Positions 1 to 8,441 of a DNA stretch of 64,000 bases are shown here, piece by piece. Both the position numbers and the translations under genes were made by a program. The notes beneath the pieces were generated by a model that worked only from the letters and a program-made list of their open reading frames with translations, did not search any database and was not told the DNA's origin. Position 1 is the first letter of the stretch, and every line of letters begins with the position of its first letter. Source of the stretch: UBA7359 sp041689615 (GTDB taxonomy: Bacteria > Pseudomonadota > Gammaproteobacteria > Eutrophobiales > Eutrophobiaceae); contig JBDNFW010000064.1 in assembly GCA_041689615.1 (NCBI GenBank), positions 1 to 64,000 on the forward strand, read 5' to 3'.

Positions 1-999
1 CCAGCTCGGTTACACCTTGGTTTTCTGGATATGAATGGTGGTTTTGACAGAAGATTCGGTAGTTTGGGGCTTTCAATATCTGATGTTGAAACGTCACTTA
101 TCGCTGAATATGCGGATGATATTGCTATTACAGGGCCTTCTTCTGAGCGAGCTGAAAATTACGCAGAACAAGTATTGTCGCATTTTGGAATAGAGGGTGG
201 CGTCAAAATGACGATTAAGTCTGCTATTCCAGAACATGCCGGTCTAGGTTCAGGGACACAATTATCACTTGTTGTCGCTTCAGCCATAGTTAACTTATAT
301 GAATTACCAGAACAACAAGTTGGTCGACTTGCTGCCATGCTACATCGTGGCGCCAGATCAGGAATTGGTATTGGGACTTTCATGCATGGCGGATTTATTG
401 TTGATGGTGGCAGGGGAGATAACACAATTGTGCCTCCGGTCATCAGTCATATTCCATTTCCAGAACATTGGCGTATTGTTTTGATATTTGATGATGCCGC
501 AGAAGGGATGAATGGTGTGCCGGAACGACGCGCTTTTAATACCTTGCCGCCGATGAATGAAGAAACATCAGGTTTACTGTGTAGAATGACATTAATGCAA
601 GTATTGCCGGCTATAAGAGAAAATGATTGCTCGAGATTTGGAGATGGAATTACTCAAATACAAAATATTGTAGGTGATTATTTTGCCGCTGCGCAGGGTG
701 GTCGTTACACATCACCACTACTGAAACCGATTCTCGATTCCATGGCCAGTGAAGGCGCAACGGCAATGGGTCAAAGTTCCTGGGGGCCAACCGGGTTTGC
801 GATCTTTCCTGACGAAAGAACGGCTTTTCAGGCACTGAAAAAGAGAAGATCTGAGTGGAAAGCTGAATCAAGATTGCGATTTGTCATGAGTAAAGCTTGT
901 AATAATCCTGCAGTAATTTCAGTTAATAGTACGAAACCATCGCAACAAAACGAAAACTTAGAAGTAAATAATTTATTAAATAAATCAGGAAAAAGATAA
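1..999 (+). CDS. Beta-ribofuranosylaminobenzene 5'-phosphate synthase, 5' end cut by the window
   Basis: This enzyme joins PRPP and para-aminobenzoate in the committed step of methanopterin synthesis. The frame is open from base 1, and its first residues (PARLHLGFLDMNGG) match the conserved N-terminus of this GHMP-kinase-like family. The ATG at 31 is therefore internal and only a few residues are missing. The GHMP loop reads PEHAGLGSGTQLS, about 65 residues after that ATG. The last 30 or so residues are polar and look disordered. The stop lies 2 bases before mtdB, so the genes are probably co-transcribed. The pabB gene at 9488 would supply its substrate. The family assignment is firm; activity is inferred. 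Confidence 0.92.
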   Translation, partial: PARLHLGFLDMNGGFDRRFGSLGLSISDVETSLIAEYADDIAITGPSSERAENYAEQVLSHFGIEGGVKMTIKSAIPEHAGLGSGTQLSLVVASAIVNLYELPEQQVGRLAAMLHRGARSGIGIGTFMHGGFIVDGGRGDNTIVPPVISHIPFPEHWRIVLIFDDAAEGMNGVPERRAFNTLPPMNEETSGLLCRMTLMQVLPAIRENDCSRFGDGITQIQNIVGDYFAAAQGGRYTSPLLKPILDSMASEGATAMGQSSWGPTGFAIFPDERTAFQALKKRRSEWKAESRLRFVMSKACNNPAVISVNSTKPSQQNENLEVNNLLNKSGKR

Positions 1000-1001
1000 A
1001 G

Positions 1002-1910
1002 ATGAAAGCTCCGTATTTGTTACACATATTTAACTCTACTAAAAACGTCAGTCCATTTGACGTAAATATGGCTTATGAAGCAGAAATTGATGCTGTGATC
1101 CCTTACTCAGAGGTCGCGCTGGATGACATTCATGCATTGACTCAGGACACGATTTTTTCTCGCGGTAAAAAAGGTGTTAAACGGACTGGGATATTTATTG
1201 GTGGTAGAGAGTTTGGTTTGGCAATAGATATGCTAAATCGTGCAAAATCAGCAATGGTGCCACCATTTGAAGTATCGGTATTTGCTGATCCCAGTGGTGC
1301 GATAACAACTGCTGCTGCATTGATGGCTTGTATTGAAAGTCAGTTAAAAAAGAAAACAGGTGACAGTTTAGATGGCAAGCGTATCGATATTATTGGCGGT
1401 ACCGGTCCTGTCGGTGTTTGTGCCGGTATATTGGCTGCAAAATGTGGTGCTGAGGTTCATTTAACCAGTCGACGTGGTGCTAAGGTCGCAAAGGAATATG
1501 CGTCTGAATACAATGCTCGTTTTGACGTAGAGATGTACGGAGCTGACAGCAGCACAGATGAGAAGATCATGGAATTTTTGCCTAAAACACATATTGTTAT
1601 TGGTGCCGCTAAAGCCGGCATTCAAGTCTTGTCCAAAAGCCAATTGGCACAGGCAACAAATCTTGAAATAGCGGCTGATGTCAATGCGGTTCCACCTTTG
1701 GGAATCGAAGGTGTAGACGCACATGACATGGGTGTCGAATTGCCAAATACACCGAATAAAGCACTCGGTCTTGGTGCTCTTGCTGTTGGAGATGTTAAGT
1801 ACAAAGTTCACTTTACGATGTTTGAAATGATGAAGGATACTGATGAGCCACTATATCTTGATCACGAAAAAGCATTTGGTATTGCAAGAGAGTTTGCAGC
1901 AAAACTTTGA
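1002..1910 (+). CDS. mtdB: NAD(P)-dependent methylene-H4MPT dehydrogenase
   Basis: MtdB oxidises methylene-H4MPT to methenyl-H4MPT in the cytoplasm, the step after formaldehyde is captured by Fae. The 302-residue protein has the usual family length. It starts with the typical MKAPYLLHIF-type N-terminus and carries a Rossmann dinucleotide loop, IIGGTGPVG, at about residues 130-138. The segment SRRGAKVAKEY that follows is the kind of basic stretch that binds NADP phosphate, so NADPH formation is likely, although MtdB enzymes use both cofactors. It sits 2 bases after the beta-RFAP synthase gene and upstream of mch, which uses its product. Confidence 0.95.
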   Translation: MKAPYLLHIFNSTKNVSPFDVNMAYEAEIDAVIPYSEVALDDIHALTQDTIFSRGKKGVKRTGIFIGGREFGLAIDMLNRAKSAMVPPFEVSVFADPSGAITTAAALMACIESQLKKKTGDSLDGKRIDIIGGTGPVGVCAGILAAKCGAEVHLTSRRGAKVAKEYASEYNARFDVEMYGADSSTDEKIMEFLPKTHIVIGAAKAGIQVLSKSQLAQATNLEIAADVNAVPPLGIEGVDAHDMGVELPNTPNKALGLGALAVGDVKYKVHFTMFEMMKDTDEPLYLDHEKAFGIAREFAAKL

Positions 1911-1926
1911 TCTAATTTGTTTTGAA

Positions 1927-1953
1927 AAGAATTATAGCCTGACTATAATTCTT
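1927..1953 (+). other. Intra-operon hairpin after mtdB
   Basis: A perfect 11-bp inverted repeat (arms 1927-1937 and 1943-1953, loop of 5) lies in the 57-base gap between mtdB and the ATP-grasp gene. There is no T-run after it, so it is probably not a strong terminator. It may protect the 3' end of the mtdB message or attenuate downstream expression. Confidence 0.5.
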
Positions 1954-1967
1954 GCAGAAATTGATTA

Positions 1968-3098
1968 ATGGTTGATTTTCTTATCATTGCCCGTTCAGCT
2001 AGAGCAATAGCCGCTTCTGCTAAACGGGCAGGATATAAGGTTAACGTTGCTGATTGTTTTAATGATGAAGACACAAAATCTTTTTCTGAATCAGTCTATC
2101 AACTTCAATTCCATGATGATGATTTTGAAACAGAAGAGCTGATAAAACATATTCAAGAAGTAATTTCTCTTTATCCAAAGATCAAGCTTGTTATCGGTTC
2201 AGGATTTGAATCAAATCCTGAACAGCTTAATACACTTAGTGGAATAGCGCCGGTTTTGGCTAATAACAAAGAGCTGATAATTGCTTTAAAAGATCCAGTT
2301 AAATTTTTCGGCATGCTTGGTAAATATTCTATCCTGTATCCTGATTACTCTCTTTCCAGGCCTATCAACTTAAAGAAATATCTGAAAAAAAGTATTGGTG
2401 GTACAGGTGGTGTTCATGTGAATTGGTGCGACCAAACTAATTCTGAAAATGAGGTAGATTGCTATTTTCAGGAATATATTTCTGGCAAGGTTTTGAGCGC
2501 TGTGTTTTTGGCGAATGGGACCTGTTCAAACATCGTTGGTTTTAATCAGCAATTACAATCAAAAGACTTTACTGAAATGCCTTTTTTATATCAGGGTGCG
2601 ATAAGTTTAAGATTAGATACTGTTGAAAATAAAGAGATCATTGAAGACATTATTAACAAGATAACTGCCGAAACTGGCTTAAAAGGCCTTTGCGGACTCG
2701 ACTATATTGTTAATGAAGGGGGTGAAGTTGTTGTCCTTGAAGTAAACCCAAGGCCGCCAGCTTCATTTGAATTACATGAAATGCAGCAACCGTTGTTTGA
2801 TGCTCATTTAGCTTGCTTCGATGGAAAGTTAATTGATTTGGCTTCCCAAAGTGAATGTACACAGAGCCTGAGAGGCTATGCTATTTTATATGCTAAAGAA
2901 AATATGTTGATTAGCGATAAAGTAAAATGGCCAAACTGGGTGAAAGACAAACCTAAATTTGATAGTGTCATCCCAGCAGGGTTTCCTATATGCACAGTGC
3001 ATGCAGAAGCATTTTCATTAGACAAAGTTAAGTCCATGCTATTTAATCGTTTGGATAAAATTGAAACCATTATTTTTGCTGAGCAGAATGCGGCATGA
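1968..3098 (+). CDS. ATP-grasp protein of the H4MPT cluster (OrfY type)
   Basis: A 376-residue ATP-grasp enzyme encoded between mtdB and mch, the place where methylotrophs carry the conserved gene known as orfY. Visible features are a central ATP-grasp fold with KSIGGTGGVHV as a glycine-rich loop and the metal/ATP motif VVVLEVNPRPPASFE near residues 258-272. Such enzymes activate a carboxylate with ATP and couple it to an amine or other nucleophile. Its conserved position suggests a role in making or modifying methanopterin, but the substrate is not established. It starts at ATG 1968 with a weak ribosome-binding site, 57 bases after mtdB. Confidence 0.82.
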   Translation: MVDFLIIARSARAIAASAKRAGYKVNVADCFNDEDTKSFSESVYQLQFHDDDFETEELIKHIQEVISLYPKIKLVIGSGFESNPEQLNTLSGIAPVLANNKELIIALKDPVKFFGMLGKYSILYPDYSLSRPINLKKYLKKSIGGTGGVHVNWCDQTNSENEVDCYFQEYISGKVLSAVFLANGTCSNIVGFNQQLQSKDFTEMPFLYQGAISLRLDTVENKEIIEDIINKITAETGLKGLCGLDYIVNEGGEVVVLEVNPRPPASFELHEMQQPLFDAHLACFDGKLIDLASQSECTQSLRGYAILYAKENMLISDKVKWPNWVKDKPKFDSVIPAGFPICTVHAEAFSLDKVKSMLFNRLDKIETIIFAEQNAA

Positions 3099-3127
3099 GT
3101 ATTATAAAAAGTTAGAGGATATCAAGA

Positions 3128-4105
3128 GTGAATCAAGAACTACCATTACCTAGTCTTAATAAGTTGACCGCGCCATTAGTCGAACATTTAGTTTCACATG
3201 CTAAGTCATTACGACTAGGTATTTCGGAATTGGAAAACGGCTGTCGTATTATTGATGCTGGAATCAATGTCCATGGCGGTTTAGAAGCCGGTCGAATTAT
3301 TGCCGAAATATGTATGGGTGGCTTGGGAACAGTTAAGTTACGTGCATCTACTAATTTTCGTAACTGGTCTTGGCATCTTGATGTGCATAGTACTAACCCA
3401 GTTTTATCCTGCCTGGGTAGTCAATATGCTGGCTGGAGTTTGAATCACGGTAAAGGTAAGGAAGCATTTAACGCCTTAGGTTCTGGGCCTGCTCGCGCCA
3501 TGGGTAGTAGTGAAGAGCTTTATGATGAGCTTGGTTACCGTGACTCAGGTGATCATGCCTATATTGTTATTGAAGCAGATAAAGTTCCTCCAATTGAAAT
3601 AGCAGACAAAATTGCGGATAAATGCGGTATTGCTGCTAGCGCTTTAACTATTATTTTAACACCGACTTCAAGTTTAGCTGGTTCAGTACAAGTGGTTAGC
3701 CGAGTTCTCGAAACGTCCTTGCATAAAGCGCATGCCTTACATTTTCCGCTGGATAAAATTATTGATGGTGCGGGTAGTGCACCAGTATGTCCGCCATCCA
3801 AAGATTTCTTGAAAGCAATGAGTCGTGCCAATGATTCAATCCTGTTTGCTGGCCAAATTCATTTGTTTGTTGAAGCCAGTGATGATGACGCTAAAGATTT
3901 GGCGAATAAATTGCCGAGCAGCGCTTCAAATGACTATGGCAAACCATTCGGTAAAATTTTTAAAGCAGTTGAATATGATTTTTATAAAGTTGATCCGATG
4001 TTGTTCAGCCCTTCACGAGTTGCTGTTAGTTCATTAACGACGGGAAATACCTTTCATGCCGGTAAAATTGATCTCGATTTGTTAGATAAATCATTTAATC
4101 AATAA
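3128..4105 (+). CDS. mch: Methenyl-H4MPT cyclohydrolase
   Basis: Mch hydrolyses methenyl-H4MPT to formyl-H4MPT in the cytoplasmic formaldehyde-oxidation pathway, downstream of MtdB. The protein has 325 residues, the usual length, and matches the family along its whole length, for example GCRIIDAGINVHGGLEAGR near the N-terminus and GSGPARAMGSSEELYDELGY around residues 118-137. The start is a GTG at 3128 with a good Shine-Dalgarno GAGGA at 3116-3120, 7 bases upstream. It lies 29 bases after the ATP-grasp gene and 5 bases before the RimK-like gene. Confidence 0.96.
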   Translation: MNQELPLPSLNKLTAPLVEHLVSHAKSLRLGISELENGCRIIDAGINVHGGLEAGRIIAEICMGGLGTVKLRASTNFRNWSWHLDVHSTNPVLSCLGSQYAGWSLNHGKGKEAFNALGSGPARAMGSSEELYDELGYRDSGDHAYIVIEADKVPPIEIADKIADKCGIAASALTIILTPTSSLAGSVQVVSRVLETSLHKAHALHFPLDKIIDGAGSAPVCPPSKDFLKAMSRANDSILFAGQIHLFVEASDDDAKDLANKLPSSASNDYGKPFGKIFKAVEYDFYKVDPMLFSPSRVAVSSLTTGNTFHAGKIDLDLLDKSFNQ

Positions 4106-4110
4106 GCCAA

Positions 4111-5034
4111 GTGGATGAAGTTCAAAGAAAAGTTGCGATTGTTACCGATGATCCGGGCTGGCATGGTAGAGAGTTAACGGCCGCGCTAAAAGACCATGGG
4201 CTGGATAGTCAGTATTTATCTTTAACAGATTGCGTCATCGAAATCAGTGGTCACGGACAAGAGCTTTCTTTCCCCGGCTTCGATCAATCTCCCTTAGGCT
4301 TTTTTATAAGAGGTGTTCCTGGTGGAACTCTTGAGCAAGTTATTTTCCGACTTGATATTTTGCACTCGCTTCATGAATCAGGCATGACAGTCTATAACAC
4401 TCCTAGAGCAATAGAACGTACGGTTGATAAACCGCTTACCAGTCTTTTATTAAGTCGAGCAGGTCTGCCTACGCCGACAACATGGATATGCGAATCAGCT
4501 GAGCATGCGAATGCTATTTTGGATAAAGAAACTAAAAATGGACAGCAACTTGTGCTTAAACCGCTTTTTGGATCACAAGGCATAGGAGTGCATCTTGTCG
4601 ATAAACAGACTGGCTTGATACATGATGAAAAATTCGCCGGCATTTATTATTTACAACGGTTTATTGAACGTAAGAATAACGAGTTTACTGATATTCGAGT
4701 CTTGGTAGTTGATGGTGTCGCAAAGGCAGCAATGCTAAGACGTAGCGAAAACTGGATTACCAATCGTGCACAGGGCGCGAGTTGCGAAGCAATAAAGATT
4801 GATGCAGAAATAGCAAAATTAGCCGAATCAGCCTGTAAAGTTCTAAATATTGACTACGCTGGTGTTGATTTGATGCAAGATAAAAATGGTAAGTTTTATA
4901 TTATTGAAGTAAATAGTATTCCTGCGTGGTATGGCTTGCAGAGTGTCGTCGATTTTAATATTGCTTCGTGTTTGATTGATTCCTTTGTGAAGCATATTGC
5001 CGATAATAATCAGCTCAAAGTCTGCTCTAATTAA
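4111..5034 (+). CDS. RimK-like ATP-grasp ligase of the H4MPT cluster (Orf5 type)
   Basis: A 307-residue ligase of the RimK/glutamate-ligase ATP-grasp family. Motifs seen are the ATP-binding strand VLKPLFGSQGIGVHLV near residue 150, RVLVVDGVAKAAMLRRS near 200, and FYIIEVNSIPAWYGLQ near 268, which carries the metal-binding Glu and Asn. In archaea a related enzyme (MptN) adds glutamate to tetrahydromethanopterin, and the position after mch fits the methylotroph gene called orf5. A role in glutamylating bacterial methanopterin is an inference. The start is GTG 4111, 5 bases after mch; its ribosome-binding site is weak. The next ATG (4115) is out of frame. Confidence 0.85.
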   Translation: MDEVQRKVAIVTDDPGWHGRELTAALKDHGLDSQYLSLTDCVIEISGHGQELSFPGFDQSPLGFFIRGVPGGTLEQVIFRLDILHSLHESGMTVYNTPRAIERTVDKPLTSLLLSRAGLPTPTTWICESAEHANAILDKETKNGQQLVLKPLFGSQGIGVHLVDKQTGLIHDEKFAGIYYLQRFIERKNNEFTDIRVLVVDGVAKAAMLRRSENWITNRAQGASCEAIKIDAEIAKLAESACKVLNIDYAGVDLMQDKNGKFYIIEVNSIPAWYGLQSVVDFNIASCLIDSFVKHIADNNQLKVCSN

Positions 5035-5040
5035 TTTCGT

Positions 5041-5886
5041 ATGGATAGAATAGCCATAGAAGCAGCTGTCATGGCTAGCTTTACTGGAGAAATCGAAGCA
5101 TTTAAGCCCGGAAATGTCAGTGTGTATGCTGATGGTCATGATATGACCGTTCAGGACTTCATAACGAGTGCTGAAATTTCAACCCCTTTACTTTGCCAGT
5201 TCCAAACTGGCTTGGGTCTGCGTGTCTTAAACAGCGTAAAAGCGACACGAGCTGCTGTGGGCTGTAATACCAATTTAGGTATGTTGTTATTATTTGCGCC
5301 GATTGTTATGGCGGCTGAGTCAGACTTTAGTGATAGTAATGGTTTGCGACAGAACCTAGAAATTACTTTAAGTTCCTTAACACAAAGTGATGCGGATCAA
5401 GTATATGAGGCAATTCGTCTTGCAAACCCTGGAGGCTTGGGTAATGTTAATTCTCAAGATGTTAATCGTGTGCCTGAGTGTTCGTTAATTGAAGCGATGC
5501 AATTAGCCAGTAAACGAGATACAGTTGCGTTGCAATATACAAATAATTTTACCGAGATCTTTGAGACTGGTTTTTCCACTATTAAATGCTTTGACAAATC
5601 ATGGAATAGTGTAAAATGGTCGACCGTTTCATGCTACTTGATGTTTATGTCATCAATTGCAGACTCACATATTAAACGTAAATATGGAGCGCAAATAGCC
5701 GAAAAAATAAGAAAAAAGAGCGGAGTAATCGCTGAAAAGTTCCACGAAGCCTCGGATCCGGAAGTAGAAATAAATCTGATTCGGAGTTTTGACGAAGAAC
5801 TTAAAGCTGATAACTATAATCCAGGAACCTGTGCTGATTTAACTGCAGCCAGTCTTTTGGTCTATACTCTGAGCGGATATATATAG
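5041..5886 (+). CDS. CitG/MdcB-like protein of the H4MPT cluster (Orf7 type)
   Basis: A 281-residue member of the family related to triphosphoribosyl-dephospho-CoA synthases (CitG, MdcB). The signature EAFKPGNVSVYADGHDM lies near residues 19-35 and NPGGLGNVNSQDV near 129-141. CitG transfers a ribosyl group between a nucleotide and dephospho-CoA, so this homologue may do the ribosyl chemistry of methanopterin side-chain synthesis. That is inference; the gene is conserved in methylotroph H4MPT islands as orf7. It starts 6 bases after the RimK-like gene and is the last gene before the fae promoter. Confidence 0.83.
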   Translation: MDRIAIEAAVMASFTGEIEAFKPGNVSVYADGHDMTVQDFITSAEISTPLLCQFQTGLGLRVLNSVKATRAAVGCNTNLGMLLLFAPIVMAAESDFSDSNGLRQNLEITLSSLTQSDADQVYEAIRLANPGGLGNVNSQDVNRVPECSLIEAMQLASKRDTVALQYTNNFTEIFETGFSTIKCFDKSWNSVKWSTVSCYLMFMSSIADSHIKRKYGAQIAEKIRKKSGVIAEKFHEASDPEVEINLIRSFDEELKADNYNPGTCADLTAASLLVYTLSGYI

Positions 5887-5936
5887 AATTAATAAAAAAT
5901 GCGGATGAAAAGACTTGTTCTTTTTATCAGTAAAAC

Positions 5937-5965
5937 TGGACAGGGATTCTTCCCTTTAATATAAC
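5937..5965 (+). promoter_or_regulatory. Sigma70-type promoter of fae
   Basis: TGGACA (5937-5942) and TATAAC (5960-5965) are each one mismatch from consensus with an ideal 17-base spacer. The predicted start near 5972 gives a short leader before fae. A strong private promoter fits the high expression usual for Fae. Confidence 0.7.
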
Positions 5966-5992
5966 TTTACACAACACAATAGGAAGGCGGCG

Positions 5993-6556
5993 ATGTCAAT
6001 ATTAGGAAAACTCTTTGGCTTTCTAGGTGGAGGAGACAAGAAAATGGCAGTAATCGATAGAGTATTACTAGGCGAAGCACTAGTAGGTGATGGTAACGAA
6101 GTTGCACACATCGATTTAATGATGGGTCCACGTGGTAGTGCAGCTGAACAAGCTTTCGCTAACGCATTGACCAATAACAAAGACGGTTTCAGCACATTAT
6201 TAGCTGTTGTTGCTCCAAACTTACTTTGTAAACCAGCAACCATCCTTTTCAACAAAGTAACCATTAAAGGCGCTAAGCAAGCTGTACAAATGTTCGGTCC
6301 TGCTCAACGTGCTGTTGCTATGGCTGTTATGGATTGTGTTGAAGATGGAACTATCCCTGCTGATGAAGCGGACGATATCTTCATTTCTGTTGGCGTATTC
6401 ATTCATTGGTTGGCTGATGATGATACAAAGATCCAAGACTACAACTACGAAGCAACCAAACTTTCTATCAAACGTGCGGTAGCTCGTGAGCCTAAATCTG
6501 CAGAAGTTGTAAGCAAAAAAGGTTCTGCTGAACATCCATACGCAGCACACGCTTAA
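5993..6556 (+). CDS. fae: Formaldehyde-activating enzyme, with a possible 17-residue N-terminal extension
   Basis: Fae condenses formaldehyde with H4MPT to methylene-H4MPT, protecting the cell and feeding MtdB. The core shows the family hallmarks GEALVGDGNEVAHIDL, GPRGS, APNLLCKP and VGVFIHW. The usual family start corresponds to ATG 6044 (170 residues), which has an excellent Shine-Dalgarno GGAGGAG (6029-6035) 8 bases upstream. ATG 5993 is in frame, sits behind AGGAAGG (5981-5987), and adds MSILGKLFGFLGGGDKK, an amphipathic-looking peptide with a glycine linker. Both starts lie on the transcript from the predicted promoter. The choice of start is open; the enzyme identity is not. Confidence 0.93.
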   Translation: MSILGKLFGFLGGGDKKMAVIDRVLLGEALVGDGNEVAHIDLMMGPRGSAAEQAFANALTNNKDGFSTLLAVVAPNLLCKPATILFNKVTIKGAKQAVQMFGPAQRAVAMAVMDCVEDGTIPADEADDIFISVGVFIHWLADDDTKIQDYNYEATKLSIKRAVAREPKSAEVVSKKGSAEHPYAAHA

Positions 6557-6611
6557 TTTTAAATTAAAAGTGTGTTGCTGAATGTAAATTCAGTAACAGT
6601 AACAGTAAAAT

Positions 6612-6640
6612 AAAAGCCCCGTTTATCGGGGCTTTTTTTA
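6612..6640 (+). terminator. Intrinsic terminator of fae
   Basis: A 10-bp perfect stem (6612-6621 with 6627-6636, GCCCCG core, 5-base loop) runs into a T-tract. It lies 55 bases after the fae stop and insulates fae from the convergent HisA-like gene. Confidence 0.9.
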
Positions 6641-6641
6641 T

Positions 6642-6680
6642 GTACAGGATGTACTGTACGCTGCGGGCGCAAGGATGCGC
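6642..6680. repeat. Two small hairpins sharing an AGGAT loop
   Basis: Two adjacent inverted repeats share a loop: GTAC-AGGAT-GTAC (6642-6654) and GCGC-AAGGAT-GCGC (6667-6680). They sit in the fae/HisA-like convergent gap just past the fae terminator. The pattern looks like a REP-type intergenic repeat, but copy number cannot be judged from one window. Confidence 0.45.
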
Positions 6681-6742
6681 AGGAGTAGCGTAGCAAAAGA
6701 AATTGATTAACCTTGATAAGACAACGAATTAAGAAAGACAAT

Positions 6743-7447
6743 CTAATTACTACAAAACTGCTCTAAATCTTCCTTTGTAATCGCTCCAGTGTGCAGCGCT
6801 GTTGCGATCAATGCGCCGCTAATATTCATCGATTTTAGTTGTAATAAATCATGTGTGTTTCTTATCCCGCCAGCAGCATAAATCTTGTTGTTCATTACAA
6901 GTTTTAAAATTTTATTCAGGCATTGCTTGTCGACACCATTATTTGAACCAACTCGAGAAAGCGTCATGACAATAACTTGTTCTGGCCAGCTAGAATTATT
7001 TTTAAGTAAATAGGAATTTTCAATCATTCCGTGTTCGTTAAAATCAAGCGATAATAATATATCCGGATTTTCCTTAAGTAGAGAAGTGAGTAATTCTTCT
7101 GAAAGTTTATTTTCAGATCCTAATATCAGTTTTATATTATTGGCTGAATAATCTGATGATTTATTCAGTATTGCTTTAATGCCTGCATCTACCCAAAATT
7201 CACATTGCTTATATCGTGAGGCTAATTCCAAAACGATTTCATTCTGTTTGCCTGTTTCTTGTATAGCATCAAGATCAGCAATATAAATTATTTTGAAAGG
7301 GTATAATTCTAAAAAAGAAGAAAGAACGATTTCGGGTTCTGCACTTGCTGAAATTACTGATGTGATGGGTTGATATGACTGTCGTTCACCTCGTTTTGCA
7401 TGAACAACCAGACCACGACTTAAATCAATTACCGGAATAATAAACAT
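6743..7447 (-). CDS. HisA-like TIM-barrel protein of the H4MPT/methanofuran cluster
   Basis: A 234-residue protein related to phosphoribosylformimino-AICAR-phosphate isomerase (HisA). It begins MFIIPVIDLSRGLVVHAKRG, has IIYIADLDAIQ near residues 52-62 and YAAGGIRNTHDL near 191-202. It is not likely to be the histidine enzyme, because no his genes are nearby and the same divergent type occurs in archaea and in methylotroph cofactor islands. It may act on a phosphorylated sugar or furan precursor; no function is known to me. It is read opposite to its neighbours, and its ATG lies only 10 bases from that of the ATP-grasp gene. Confidence 0.8.
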   Translation of the reverse strand: MFIIPVIDLSRGLVVHAKRGERQSYQPITSVISASAEPEIVLSSFLELYPFKIIYIADLDAIQETGKQNEIVLELASRYKQCEFWVDAGIKAILNKSSDYSANNIKLILGSENKLSEELLTSLLKENPDILLSLDFNEHGMIENSYLLKNNSSWPEQVIVMTLSRVGSNNGVDKQCLNKILKLVMNNKIYAAGGIRNTHDLLQLKSMNISGALIATALHTGAITKEDLEQFCSN

Positions 7448-7457
7448 ACTATAATTT

Positions 7458-8435
7458 ATGCGTCATTTTTTATTTGAGTTTATCACAGGAGGAGGACTTT
7501 CTGGCCAACCCTTATCAGAAACATTGATAGGAGAAGGCGAAATCATGATGCAAACTCTATTGAAAGAGTTAGGTGAACTGGATAATTCAGACATATCTTT
7601 AAGTAGAGATAGTCGACTGGGTTTGTATAAACATAATCTCAGGCAATATATTGTTGAAGGAAAGATAGAAGAAAAGCTGCCAGAATTTATTAAAGAATCT
7701 GATGTATCATGGTTGATTGCGCCTGAAACAGATGGTTGTCTAGAAGAGTATGCAAAATTATTTATCAAACATGGAAAATTATTTATTGGTTCTAGTCCCG
7801 ATGCTATAAAGATTGCAACGAGTAAATACTTAACGAATAAAATTCTGTTTGAAGCAGGCATTAATGTTGTTGAGACAAGATGGTTAAATGAAGATGTTCC
7901 TGAAAGTAAAACAGGTTGGATCGTCAAATTTGATGATGGAGTAGGTGGAGAAGGAGCTAGTTTAATTAAGAATAAAAAAAGTTTGTCTGAATTGATGCAG
8001 AAGGAAAGCTCTAAAAATATGCTCGTGCAGCCTTATTTGATAGGAAAGCATATGAGTATGTCCTTGTTAGTCTTTAATGGAGATGTTCAATTGCTCGCAT
8101 GTAATGAACAACACATAGAAATAAAAAATAATTCAATCAAGTTAATAGGGATAGGTGTCAATGAATGTTTGTTGTTTAAAGATGACATGTTAAAACTGGC
8201 AAAAAAAATTGTGTCTGCAATTTCTGGGTTTGCCGGATATATTGGCGTTGATTTAATAGCAGTAAATGACGAATTAAAGGTGCTAGAAATTAATCCAAGG
8301 TTTACTACGGCGTATGCTGGTATATCTAAATCAATTGGGTGTAATGTGACATCTAAAATATTAAATACATTTTTAAATAAAAAATTGCCTGATATTGAAT
8401 TAAACTCAGCAATACCAATAAGAATAAATATATAA
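7458..8435 (+). CDS. ATP-grasp ligase resembling tyramine-glutamate ligase (MfnD type)
   Basis: A 325-residue ATP-grasp protein with the family N-terminus FEFITGGGLSG at residues 6-16, VKFDDGVGGEGASL as the glycine-rich loop near 155-168 and LKVLEINPRFTTAY near 273-286. The archaeal relatives include MfnD, which couples glutamate to tyramine in methanofuran synthesis. Bacterial methylotrophs need an analogous cofactor for the formyltransferase/hydrolase complex, so a role in its glutamyl chain is likely but inferred. The ATG at 7458 is fixed by the conserved N-terminus. No Shine-Dalgarno is visible, and the promoter must lie inside the divergent HisA-like gene. Confidence 0.8.
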   Translation: MRHFLFEFITGGGLSGQPLSETLIGEGEIMMQTLLKELGELDNSDISLSRDSRLGLYKHNLRQYIVEGKIEEKLPEFIKESDVSWLIAPETDGCLEEYAKLFIKHGKLFIGSSPDAIKIATSKYLTNKILFEAGINVVETRWLNEDVPESKTGWIVKFDDGVGGEGASLIKNKKSLSELMQKESSKNMLVQPYLIGKHMSMSLLVFNGDVQLLACNEQHIEIKNNSIKLIGIGVNECLLFKDDMLKLAKKIVSAISGFAGYIGVDLIAVNDELKVLEINPRFTTAYAGISKSIGCNVTSKILNTFLNKKLPDIELNSAIPIRINI

Positions 8436-8441
8436 AAAATA

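Noticed and set aside
6743..7447. True histidine-pathway hisA
   Set aside because: The sequence is a divergent HisA relative in a C1-cofactor island, with no other his genes near.
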